A DNA stretch of 64,000 bases from Gymnopus androsaceus JB14 (lineage: Eukaryota > Basidiomycota > Agaricomycetes > Agaricales > Omphalotaceae). The position numbers were made by a program, and so were the translations under genes. Positions 24,350 through 34,116 of this stretch are shown here, piece by piece; the first letter of the stretch is position 1, and each line of letters opens with the position of its first letter. The DNA is taken from the NCBI GenBank assembly GCA_009733575.1, contig ML769386.1, positions 1 through 64,000 on the forward strand. Reading direction: 5' to 3'. The notes under the pieces are model-generated. The model saw only the letters and a program-made list of their open reading frames with translations. It ran no database searches and was not told the DNA's origin.

Positions 24350-24448
24350 TTTGTTTAGTTCAAATAATCAACTTCGTGGTCGCGGTCAAAGCTGAACTGG
24401 GCGCTTCAGACAAGACAAGCGCTGATGACTTCTGATCTACCATTGGTA

Positions 24449-25526
24449 CACTGGCGGCCAAAACTGATGAACCCCCCAAATCGGGAAGGTGGGCGCTAAG
24501 ACGCTCAAAATTCCGTCGTCATTGTCGTCCTTTGCGAGCAGCTCAACCGCTGACCTCAAAGTTACTCTAAAAATTATTCCATGCCACCTGGACCACTCTT
24601 CGTCACTGATAGCCAAAATTTTGGATCATTTCATCTTGTTTTCAGCCGACAGCGCTCTAAACAACTTGACCAGCTTGCTCATGAGTTTTGTGGAAAAGAT
24701 GGGCCTTTGGGAACAAGAACAAGGTGCCAATGGGTTTGAGGATGTTATTAAACGCTACAGAGAGACTTTTTACCCCAGAATATTGAGTGTTGTTGCATCG
24801 AAGGACAGGAAAAGTTCTCGGTATCAGGTATGCATGCTGCTTTGAGATTTTTGTGGCCCAAGCTCATTTTTATTGTCTCCAGGACTGCTAATGGACCTTA
24901 TACACTGTCTACGTGCCTTTAAAGAACATATTTCGCTCAAATCTTCCTTCAACAACATCCACAGTTCTCAAAATGTCTTTGGGGCTGTTGTTGCTCAATT
25001 TCAACCTTTCCGGTTGTTCTTTTCGGGATATGGGTACTTTAAAACATTCTACACTACCCTATGTACATTAGAATACATGAAATCTATATTCTGCATTGCT
25101 GCTCGCTATCCAGCGCAATGACGACGATTTTTCAGCGTTTTAGCGCCCACCTTCCCGATTTGGGGGGTTCATCAGTTTTGGCTAGTGTTGCGAAGGCATG
25201 ACATGGCGCGGCGCGGCACGACTTATACCGGCATCAACCAAAAATAGACACGGCATGGCTTGGCATGCCATGCTGTCAGTCGACGCCGGACCTAGCAACC
25301 GCCAGCTAAAGTTAGCTATAAATAATTCTCTGAGAAATCAAAAAAAAATCTTAATATTTTTTGTATACTAAAAGTAGTTAATCAGGTGTGAAAACGGCTT
25401 GAGTGGCAGCATGCCGCACCAAGTGACATATAATGGCACGGCATACATTGACATAATTTCGGCGTGGCAGCCGGCATGCTGTCATCCCAAGTCAAGCCAT
25501 CGCAACACTAGTTTTGGCCGCCAGTG
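24449..25526. mobile_element. Tc1/mariner-type element with long TIRs
   Basis: Both ends read CACTGGCGGCCAAAACTGAT inward. The inverted repeats run about 75 bp with few mismatches, through GGTGGGCGCTAA to CGTCGTCATTG. Each end abuts a TA dinucleotide (24447-24448 and 25527-25528), as expected for TA-targeting elements. The right TIR is split by a second element at 25183-25510. Without it the element is about 740 bp. The interior has a frame with NGFEDVIKRYRETFYPRILS that I do not recognise. No transposase catalytic motifs are seen, so this is a non-autonomous or decayed copy. Confidence 0.88.
25183..25510. mobile_element. hAT-like MITE nested in the Tc1-type element
   Basis: A 328-bp element beginning TAGTGTTGCGA and ending TCGCAACACTA. 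The inverted similarity extends to about 25 bp with three mismatches. It is flanked by the 8-bp duplication GTTTTGGC at 25175-25182 and 25511-25518. The body is rich in 'cggcatg' motifs and has no coding capacity. Removing it restores the outer element's right TIR exactly, which fixes the order of insertion. Confidence 0.92.
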
Positions 25527-25528
25527 TA

Positions 25529-26150
25529 GTAGCCAACGTGCCAGGAAAAGTGTGGGAATTAAATTAGCGCCAGTGCATTACCTTTGAAAAAAGTGGATGC
25601 ACCAGCTGCAGCTTCAACCACATTGCCTGGCAGCTAGGTGTAGTGTAACAAAGTGATTAGAATAGCAATCTATACGTTTTTTTTCGAAAAAAACATTTCA
25701 AAAGTTGTGAGGAACCATTCAGAATAGTACCTACAGGGTACAGAAAATGGCATTAATGGCCATACATATTGATTTTTTTTCGAAAAAAACGTTTAAAATA
25801 AATTTCTAAACACTTTACTCTCTCAAATTTTGTTGAGATGTGAAGTCGTTGAAGCTGTAGGTGGTGCATCGAAATCGCCGTGGAAAACAGTGCCAACTTT
25901 TAAGCGCCCTTCGAAACATGGCCACGGTTAACGTTATTTTGCATCCATTGCTCTTTTATTTGCTTTTGCACTTGTTTTGCACCGGTTTTTTATTCGTAGA
26001 TATTGTACTCTTAGCACTCACATACTGTAGCATAGAAACTAGCATATACTAGCGGAGGAAAACGCAAAATAGCGGATTTACCTTGATTTGCCACCTTTTT
26101 TTAGGCGCCGTAGCTTAGTCAGCGCCAAATTCGCTAGTGGCGTTGGCTAC
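25529..26150. mobile_element. Possible third TIR element abutting the stack
   Basis: The left end GTAGCCAACG and right end CGTTGGCTAC are perfect 10-bp inverted repeats, flanked by TA at 25527-25528 and 26151-26152. The left TA is shared with the neighbouring element. The interior has two near-identical palindromes (tttttttcgaaaaaaac, near 25680 and 25775). TIRs are short, so the call is tentative. Confidence 0.55.
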
Positions 26151-26432
26151 TACCACTACCATGACGACTTAGGCCTCAAGATACAAACGCTATTGCAGTA
26201 GGATCAGGCCGAGGTAGTTGAGGAGAATGTGAGTCTGAACAGGGCCTGAAATTCGCTCAATCGACTCTGAATTCGCGAATACGACAGGATTAAGGCTCTA
26301 CTCATATGGGTTTAGGGAGTATCTTCGGTTCGACGTGGGCCGGAATCGATGCAATACAATCCTGACATTTAATCGCAGGTTGATAAACCTGAGCTCATTC
26401 TCTCTTTGTCGCTTGGTCTCCCACTGTATACA

Positions 26433-27603
26433 ATGTCCAAAGCTCACGAAGTCTGCGATCTTGGGGAACCTTTTTACGGTAAGCCAGTTCATATGCGAAT
26501 CGACTGCAACATTAATCTAAAACCCCAAGCATGCCAGTGTACTATTGGTGAAGCTCCCCTCTACCGCCCGGAGGATGACACACTACACTTTGTCGATGCT
26601 CTATCCGATCCACCCAAGGTGCGCAACTCAGCTTTGTACAAAGATACTCCATCATTCAAGTCATTGTCTAGATACACATCCTTCCATTATCCGACTACAA
26701 TGCTCAAACAACGAAGGATCGCGCACTTGATCTGAGCGATAGTATCTCCGTAGCTGCTTTCAGAAAGAACCATCCAAACTCCTACATTGGCGCTCGACTT
26801 CTCGGATTCGCTTTCATTGACGAGAAGACAGGCGAGATTGAAAACCTAAAGCGTAGGGCTACGTTCCGTCCAAACCATCCTCTAGTTCTAACAGTCTCCC
26901 TCATCTAGAAATGCTTCCCGAATCAGCTCGTGGCAAGCTTCGTTTCAACGACGGAGCTGTAGACTCTAAAGGTCGTTTCTGGGCTGGGTCACTGGACCTC
27001 ACGGCGATGGATCTCCCTCTTAGCGACTCTTGCAGACCCGAAGGTCGCCTGTGGAGGTATGACCCAGGCGGAACTGTTACTGAACACGCCGAAAGAATAT
27101 ACTGCTCAAATGGATTGGGATGGTCTCCTGACAACAAGTATATGTACTACAGCGACTCGTATGCGCGTGTAATCTGGAGATACGATTACGACGAAGAAAA
27201 AGGCACTATAAACAATCGGATTGATTTCGTCGACTTTCGAGAACCCAATGACGATTTTACAGGTGCTACTCCGGGAACGGCGAAGGAAATACCTTTGCAT
27301 TTGAAGAGCGGAGAACCTGATGGATTAGTGCTCGACACGGAAGGGAATGTGTGGTTGGCATTATGGGGCAAGGGTTGTGTACTCTGCTTTGACGAGAGCG
27401 GTCAGCTTTTGCGAGAGATTGTGGCGAAGGACGCGCCTTATCTTACGTGCACAGGATGGGCAGGGAAGAACATGGATGTTCTTTTCTGTACCAGTGCCTA
27501 TAGGGGAGGCTTGGGAGGGAAAGACGGAGGTGCTCTTTTCAAGATCAATGCGGGGGAGCGTTGGGGTGTTAAAGGAATGGAGAAGTTCAGATTTGACGGA
27601 TAA
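26433..27603 (+). CDS. SMP-30/gluconolactonase-type lactonase
   Basis: Six-bladed beta-propeller lactonase of the SMP-30/regucalcin group, predicted to hydrolyse sugar lactones using one divalent cation. The metal-ligand positions are visible: Glu in TIGEAPLYRP, Asn in RFNDGAVD, Asn in SNGLGWSPD and Asp in EPDGLVLDTEGN. The conserved strand GRFWAGSLDL is also present. Introns at about 26619-26672 and 26852-26907 restore one continuous frame, joining DEKTGEIENLK to QMLPESARGKL. The start MSKAHEVCDLGEPFYG has no signal peptide, so the protein is probably cytosolic. The end is MEKFRFDG. I see no frame error. The short segment NINLKPQACQ before TIGEAP may hide an unrecognised intron. Confidence 0.9.
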
Positions 27604-28260
27604 CTGTTGTGGACTATCGATGACACATGTATTTTACTCCTATTTTCTCCTTCCTCACCATGTCTTCCCTCTCGCGATGTGCCAGCTATATGTTAAACCA
27701 TCTCAAACTTATTAACATCAGTACCCGCGAAGACTTGTCACCTCGAGGCATCTGAGGCTAATACTGATGATCGTTTAGAGTAAATTTACGAGACGACATA
27801 CCCTGAAGACGACCATACTGGGGTTCGACAGCTTAGAAGCTGGAACTTGACATGAAGACTATTCGCAGTGGGGTATGCTCTGTCGAACAAGGAAAGACTA
27901 TTAATTTTTATGGAAAGGATATCGATACCGAAGCTTGGTAGTCCTATCTTTCGAGTCTGTGTTTATTTATTGAATAGATCTTTTTGGCTGGCACAGGCCT
28001 ATCGACAGCTTGCGAACGCCTCTTCCTCCCAACTCGAACATATCTCATTAGTATCCTCTTTCAACTGCGACAGCGCCACGTTCAGACGTGGAAAGAAATT
28101 CATGATTTGGTCAAAGGAATGCCCTTACTGCAGAAGGGCTTTGTTTAGTTAGTTCAGTCGGTAATACTTATACTATAATTCAGTACACTCATTTTACGCA
28201 TTTCCTGAGGCTTTTTTTAATCTTCTACTCCGAGCACTGACCTATCATAGTGAAGGTAGT
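27604..28260. other. Intergenic, no gene seen
   Basis: 3' flank of the lactonase gene and A/T-rich DNA. The open frame at 27868-28152 has no recognisable motif. Confidence 0.4.
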
Positions 28261-28269
28261 CTGGTCTTC

Positions 28270-28400
28270 CAAAGCTCACATATCTGAGGCTGCAGCATCA
28301 CGCGGAGCCCGCGCTCCTAGCTCTATCCATTCATTTGACATCTATGGTCCTTTCACGATGGTGGCCGGATGATGAAAGAGCTCCATAGTTATATTATCAG
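28270..28400 (+). pseudogene. F-box/LRR gene fragment
   Basis: The sequence 'tggtggccggatgatgaaag' and its flanks match, almost base for base, the reverse complement of 58230-58290. There the frame reads MVLSRWWPDDERS, part of a mushroom F-box/LRR protein. Only about 100 bp survive here, with no flanking exons. Confidence 0.6.
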
Positions 28401-28655
28401 CTGAATATCTACGGTGAGCAGTAAGCACTGTTCAGGTTGATTTACTTTAATGAATTTTTAAACGACAAAGCACATTTTTTTAATACTCACAAAGATATTG
28501 CGTACTGCGGGGGGCCACAATATGCGGCAGCATCGATTCAGACTGTCCTTCTCGAGTCGGGATAAGCCGCGGAAACAGTTCCTATCTCAAGGGCTCAAGC
28601 TCGGACCGGAACGTACCTTCTACATACTTACCCATCCACTTGATCCAGACCCACC

Positions 28656-29999
28656 ATGTCCTCCGAGTCCCGAGAAAAATTACCCAAACAACCCCTCCAC
28701 CCCTCCATCATCCCCAAACTAGACCCCGAATACATCAAGTTCCACAACGACGTCCTACAATACATCACCCCTCCTCATACTATCCCCTGGGATCCGTCGA
28801 TCCGAAATGCACCTGCAGTACCTGGGAGCACAGAGCCTCTCAAGGTAGGCAAGACGAAAGATTTCGATCTGAGTTTTACCGATATGCGCTCGTTTACGCC
28901 GGAGGGAGAAGCTCCCAGTGACGGCTGGCCGGTCTTCATCTTCTTTCACGGAGGCACGTAGGCTTAGGCCGATGTTGCTGACGAGGGATTGATACTGACG
29001 GTGTTGTGCGCTTTTGCAGGAGGATGGACCCTTGGCTCTATAGCGAGTGAGACGACATTCGCAACGAATATGTGTGTCCGTGAGTTCATTTCAATTCATC
29101 CGGATCCATGTCTGGACCGGCTTTGAATGCGCAATTTGTATAGGCGCCAAATGTGTAGTCATTTCAGTGAATTATCGATTGGCACCAGAGCACAAGTACC
29201 CCATCGCAGTCGAGGATGCGGTAGAATCCTTGCAATGGGTGCTCAAGAATGGTAAAACCGAACTGAACATTGACACGAGTAGGATCGCAGTGGGAGGTTC
29301 TTCGAGGTATGTTTATCATATGAATCAAGCTGAAAGACACACCGATATCCCATCCATCCAGTGGCGGCAACCTCGCTACAATCCTCACTCTTAAAGTCAA
29401 CGAACCAACATTCACGCCTCCCCTCTCTGCACCTCTCGTATTCCAACTCCTCGTCGTACCAGTGACCGACAACACCGCATCCGACGGTCCAGGTGGACTA
29501 TGGGAGGAAAATAAGCACACGCCTTGGCTTGGTCCAGAGCGTATGAACTGGTTCAAGTCCTTTTACCTCCCTAATGAGGAGGACTGGACAAAATGGGATG
29601 CGTCCCCGATATTCGCTCCCGTAGAGCTGTTGGCAAAAGCACCTAATGCTTGGATAGGTGTCGGAGAATTGGATATCTTAAGAGATGATGGCGTGCAATA
29701 TGGCGAGAAGTTGAGAAAGGTGGGTGTGAAAGAGGTCGAAACTGTGATTTACAAGGGTGGACCTCATCCGATTATGGCTATGGATGGTGCGCTGTTTCTT
29801 GCTCTGGTTTGACGTTGTTGTTCACTCATTCATTTGATCACCTTCCTGCGATATCGGTCAGCGTAAGTCCTCCATGACTTGAAATTAATACAAACGGACT
29901 GACCATGACCATGACCATACTTCCAGGGCTGTCAAATTGGGAGCGCAACTCATCACGGATGCTGCAAACGCTTTGAGCAAGGCATTTGGTACAGCATGA
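28656..29999 (+). CDS. HSL-type alpha/beta hydrolase (esterase/lipase)
   Basis: Carboxylic-ester hydrolase of the hormone-sensitive-lipase group. The start MSSESREKLPKQPLHPS is used. The oxyanion-hole motif HGG occurs in VFIFFHGGT, followed by the strand VVISVNYRLAPEHKYP. The nucleophile elbow is AVGGSSSGGNLA, assembled across an intron. The acid is in GELDILRDDG and the histidine in GGPHPIMAMDG. Four introns are needed, and the last joins to GAQLITDAANALSKAFG before TGA 29997-29999. There is no signal peptide, so it is likely cytosolic; the natural substrate is unknown. The 3' half and its downstream flank are duplicated at 31531-32413. Confidence 0.9.
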
Positions 30000-30149
30000 A
30001 CAGATTTAGGGCTTTCACGAAAGGAGAACGACGATTATCTGGTATATTAAGGTCATAAAGTGTAATGTACAAGTACACTGAGAGAGTGTAGGTATCAGAA
30101 AAGTCCCAGAAAAGTAAGGATGAGAAAGGACAGTACCTGTGAATACTTA

Positions 30150-30505
30150 TACATAGTGCTGACTCTGAGCGCCAGAGCTATCTGCTAAAGCAGACACTCG
30201 CCCTGTCCTGAAGATTGAGGCTTTCGAAACGTCTCAAAAACTTTTTGACTCGGAAGAGAGAAAAAGAGTAGGTCGAAGTCAGAATGGCCCAGGTGATCAG
30301 ACTGAGAGTAACCTGGATCGACGGCACAGAGATTTTAAGAGAGACAAGAGAAAGCTAGTGGTCGCTGTATTGTCAAAATAATACTTAGGCGCTTTAGAGC
30401 AACTTGAAAACGACTCGGCCATTCGGCCTTACTCCAGTCAAGCGCTAACCCCCTATCTCACACATTACTCTACACTCTACATAACTACCAACCTCTCATT
30501 AAAAA
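30150..30505. other. Intergenic, no gene seen
   Basis: Sequence between the end of the duplicated hydrolase block and the small membrane-type gene. No conserved frame is visible. Confidence 0.4.
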
Positions 30506-31100
30506 ATGTCTCTTGATTCGATCTCTCAAAATGACTTCGTTTCCACTATCCAGACAACCAATCCGCAGCCCCAACAGATCTCTATTGGTGAACTTATCCA
30601 AACTCATGCCTTCTTCGTAATTGCGCTGCTACTCCTTTCGTAACGTTGTTGGTCCTTTGGGATAGCTCGCTTTGGCCCGGTGTTATTATTCAACTTATTG
30701 CGGTGGGATTGTTTGGGCCGTCCATTCCGAACGACAAACTACCGCGTGTTCCCCAACACGCAGCATGTGGATTCTCTTGCCTCTATATCATCGGCGGGCT
30801 GGGTATGCACATTTGATATGATCAATTGGATTCAAATCTCACTCTATCTAATATACAGTTATGGTGTTCTCGGTGGCTCTATTCAAACGTGCTGATGCTT
30901 GGCGTTGATGTTTCGGTACTATGTTGTTTAACATATCACCGAGAAAACTTTCTAACTTCAATTACAAGCTCCCATGCCAGCTTAGTTTCGGTTGGAAAGC
31001 GGCCATAATATCGGTCTGCACAGGTTTCGGTATATACTTCATTAACTTCTGGAGTACTGAGCGTGCATGGCCATTCCCGAGTGCGTGTAATCTCCTTTCA
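30506..31100 (+). CDS. Small multi-pass membrane protein, probably broken
   Basis: ATG 30506 opens MSLDSISQNDFVSTIQTTN, ending in a hydrophobic run (HAFFVIALLLLS). The frame then stops. In the next frame VTLLVLWDSSLWPGVIIQLI continues to IPNDKLPRVPQHAACGFSCL and YIIGGLGM, where a GT donor pairs with an ATACAG acceptor. After it, MVFSVALFKRADAWR and MFRYYVV are further hydrophobic pieces. Three or more membrane segments would be present. The joins need a -1 shift and a further frame change, so this may be decayed. I do not recognise the family. Confidence 0.4.
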
Positions 31101-31530
31101 TTTCTCCTGAATCCTGATGCTGACTTGGATGTCTTCAGGTTCAGGTCCTTCTGCAATTCCAGGTTCAACTTCACCTGTGCGTCAATTTTTTTCAAATCAA
31201 AAAGAACAGATAGTAAGTTACAGTGGCAGCATCACAAGAAGCATTACTGATCTGCTGGTTACAGCAAGCTAAATTTAGGGTACTTCTGACTCCGGTGACG
31301 CCAATAGTAATGAGTGCGCATAAGTATCCGGGTCCTGACTTCGTCTAGTGGCCCCTTTTCTTCCTTTCCTCGGGAGAGTGGACTTTGCATACTATTATTC
31401 ATAGGTCACAGTGTTCAGTGTTTGAAGTAATTAGAAAATATATTGTACATACCATTCCCGGATGTATCATCTGTCGATCCAAAGGAGAAGCTCATTTATA
31501 GTAAATTTTGATTAGAGCATTACAATCGTT

Positions 31531-32413
31531 ACCTGAACACTGACACGAGCAGGATCGCAATTGGAGGTTCTGTTTATTATATTCATCAAGCTGAAAGACA
31601 CCGATATAACAATATATACTATCCCATTCATCTAGTAGCGCCAACCTCGCCGTAACCCTCGCTCACAAAAGTCAACGAACCAACATTCACGCCTCCCCTC
31701 CCCGCACCTCTCGTATTCCAACTCCTCGTCGTTCCAGCGACCGACAACACCGCATCCGACGGCCCAGGTGGGCTATGGGAGGAGAACAAGCGCGCGCCTG
31801 GCTCGGTCCAGAGCGTATGAACTGGTTCAAGTCCTTTTACCTCCCAGATGAGGAGGACTGGACGAAATGGGATGCGTCCCCGATATTCGCTCCCGTAGAG
31901 TTGTTGGCAAAAGCACCTAATGCTTGGATAGGTGTTGGAGAGTTGGATATCTTGAGAGATGATGGCGTGCAGTATGGCGAGAAGTTGAAGAGTGTGTGAA
32001 AGAGGTCGAAATTGTGATTTACAAAGGTGGACCTCATCCGATTATGGCTATGGATGGTGCGTTGTTTCTTGCTCTGGTTTGACGTTGTTGTTCACTGATT
32101 CGTTTGATCATCTTCCTGCGATATCGGTTAGCGTAAGTCCGCTATGTCTTGAAGTTGATACAAACGGACTGACCATATACTTCCAGGGTTGTCAAATTGG
32201 GAGCGCAACTTATCACGGACGCCGCAAATGCTTCGAGCAAAGCATTTGGCACAGCGTGAACAGACTTAGGGCTTTCACAAAAGAGAACGATGATTATCTG
32301 GTATATATTGAGGACGTAAAGTGTAATGTACAAGTAACACTTGCGGCACAGAGCGTAAATATCAGAGCAAGTCCCAGAAAAGTATGGTTGACAAAGGACA
32401 GTACCTGTGAATA
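31531..32413 (+). pseudogene. Truncated tandem duplicate of the hydrolase
   Basis: This repeats 29262-30150 at an offset of about 2.27 kb, including the last introns and 150 bp past the stop. The N-terminal half, with the HGG oxyanion hole, is absent. The copy keeps WLGPERMNWFKSFYLP and GELDILRDDG but loses bases, for example near 31795 and near 31995, which break the frame. The exon join around the nucleophile has also eroded. It ends abruptly against the 3' end of the STIMATE-family gene. Confidence 0.88.
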
Positions 32414-32445
32414 CAGCCAAAGTTCTATGATGCCCATTGTACTCC

Positions 32446-33911
32446 TCACCAACTCTCATTCCACTCGCTCCCGTCTGACGGATCCACTATCACTGGTGCA
32501 TTCGTCGCTGGATCTATTGCGTCCTTCGTCGCCGGTTTCGTCGCTGGCAAGGCAGCCTGCTTATACGGTGTCGCGGGAGAGTTGATCACCGGCTGAGGAG
32601 CAGGCTTGAGATTAAGCGGCGCTGGAGGCGCACGACGTTTTTTCTGAAGTTTATTGGCTTCGCGTATCATGTGAGATGACGAAGCGAAAGATGATGTGGA
32701 GGTTACGCTGCTCGAGAGGCTGGGAGGGTAAGAATGTGAATCCATGCTCTCTACTCTGCTGCTGGAGCCTGAGGATTTAGATTCATAAGGATTGTCGGAA
32801 AAGGTGCTGTCACCTTTGTGTTGGGAAGGAATGTCGGTAGAGAGAGGGGAACGAGAACGAGAGCGAATGTGCTGGCTTTCGATATCATGTCGGATAGGAT
32901 GTGGATGATCATCGTCTTCGTCGTCGGACGTCGACGTGAAAAGCGGTTCGCGGTCGGCGTCATCGGCGTCTAGCGCATCTGCCCCAAGCGCTACAGGATT
33001 GGCTGAGGCTTTGACTATTGAGTCGATAAGCCAAAATTGCAAGATGTTCATAATGATAGGAAATATTCCCATAACACTGAGGAAATAAATAAATGAGTCG
33101 GCGTCCCGAGTGCAAGCGGGGCAACTCACACTATGACTTGTAAAGCATCGCCTTCCCCAGTCCAGGTCCAGCTTAATAACCATGCCCCAATCTTGAAGAG
33201 CCCAGGAAACAATGCCAGTAGGCCGATGACAAGGAACTTCATCGTGGTAAGTGCTGTGACATATAGCACGGCTTGACGTGCCCAAAACTTGAACTGAGGA
33301 GGACTTCCATATACACCCGACTCGAAACCTTTAAGGTGGAACTTTTCGGAGAATATGTGAGTCAAGACATGAAGAATAAGGTATATCAGTGCGACACCTA
33401 TACACAAGAATAAGATTAGAGATGAATGAAGAATTGAACAAACCAGACGCACCGAGTGTAGTATCGACTAAGATATTCAGAAAGTAAGAAACACAAGCAT
33501 TCGCGGAAGAGAAATGGGATAGCAAGTCGGATATTAGCACATTAACGCCATGTAGGAACATTTGGCCAACGATTTGCTTGGATACGTCGAATAACCTGTT
33601 AGCATTATGACGTTCTGTCAGCTCGAAAAGGCTAATCCAGAGTGAAAATAGACCGAACCATATCTTCCAAGGGCGCATAGGTTTTTCTCTGTGGCGTTTA
33701 TATATCAGAGAGAGAATTACAAGGATTCCCATGAGTCCTTGGACGATCTGTAACAAGAGCGAATAGGAAATGTTGAATTTTGTTCAATGGACGAAATTGG
33801 GACGGATGATACCAATGCAGTGGGACCCAGTAGCTGGCATGAATGCTTGTCGACATCTGGATATGTTGAATCGTCAAGCCAGGAAGAATTTGGAGGTATT
33901 TCAGAGTCCAT
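32446..33911 (-). CDS. STIMATE-family (vacuolar/ER membrane) protein
   Basis: Multi-pass membrane protein of the STIMATE/TMEM110 family, whose animal member regulates store-operated calcium entry at ER-plasma-membrane contacts; fungal members are annotated as vacuolar membrane proteins. The start at 33911 gives MDSEIPPNSSWLDDSTYP. An intron joins CQLLGPTAL to IVQGLMGILVILSLIYKRHR. The family core RLFDVSKQIVGQMFLHGVN is followed by NILVDTTLG, YGSPPQFKFWARQAVLYVTA and a last hydrophobic helix. The cytosolic tail is long, acidic and Ser-rich, ending EWNESW at 32446. The frame is intact with five introns. The calcium role is inferred from the family. Confidence 0.85.
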
Positions 33912-34116
33912 TGAGGGAGAGTGAAGGAGTAACGAGGAGCGAGGCGCCCGGTTCCGGTTTCAGTGAATACATCATCACTTGCACGTGGCAACGTTATTTA
34001 TGTAATGTGCTACTCAACGCGCCCGGTCAATGCGCCCCCTTCAAACTAATCCTTTCGCTAACTCCCATCGCCCGCCGTCGTCGTCGTCGAAAAGACGATT
34101 TGAAGAGTCCAAGTCG

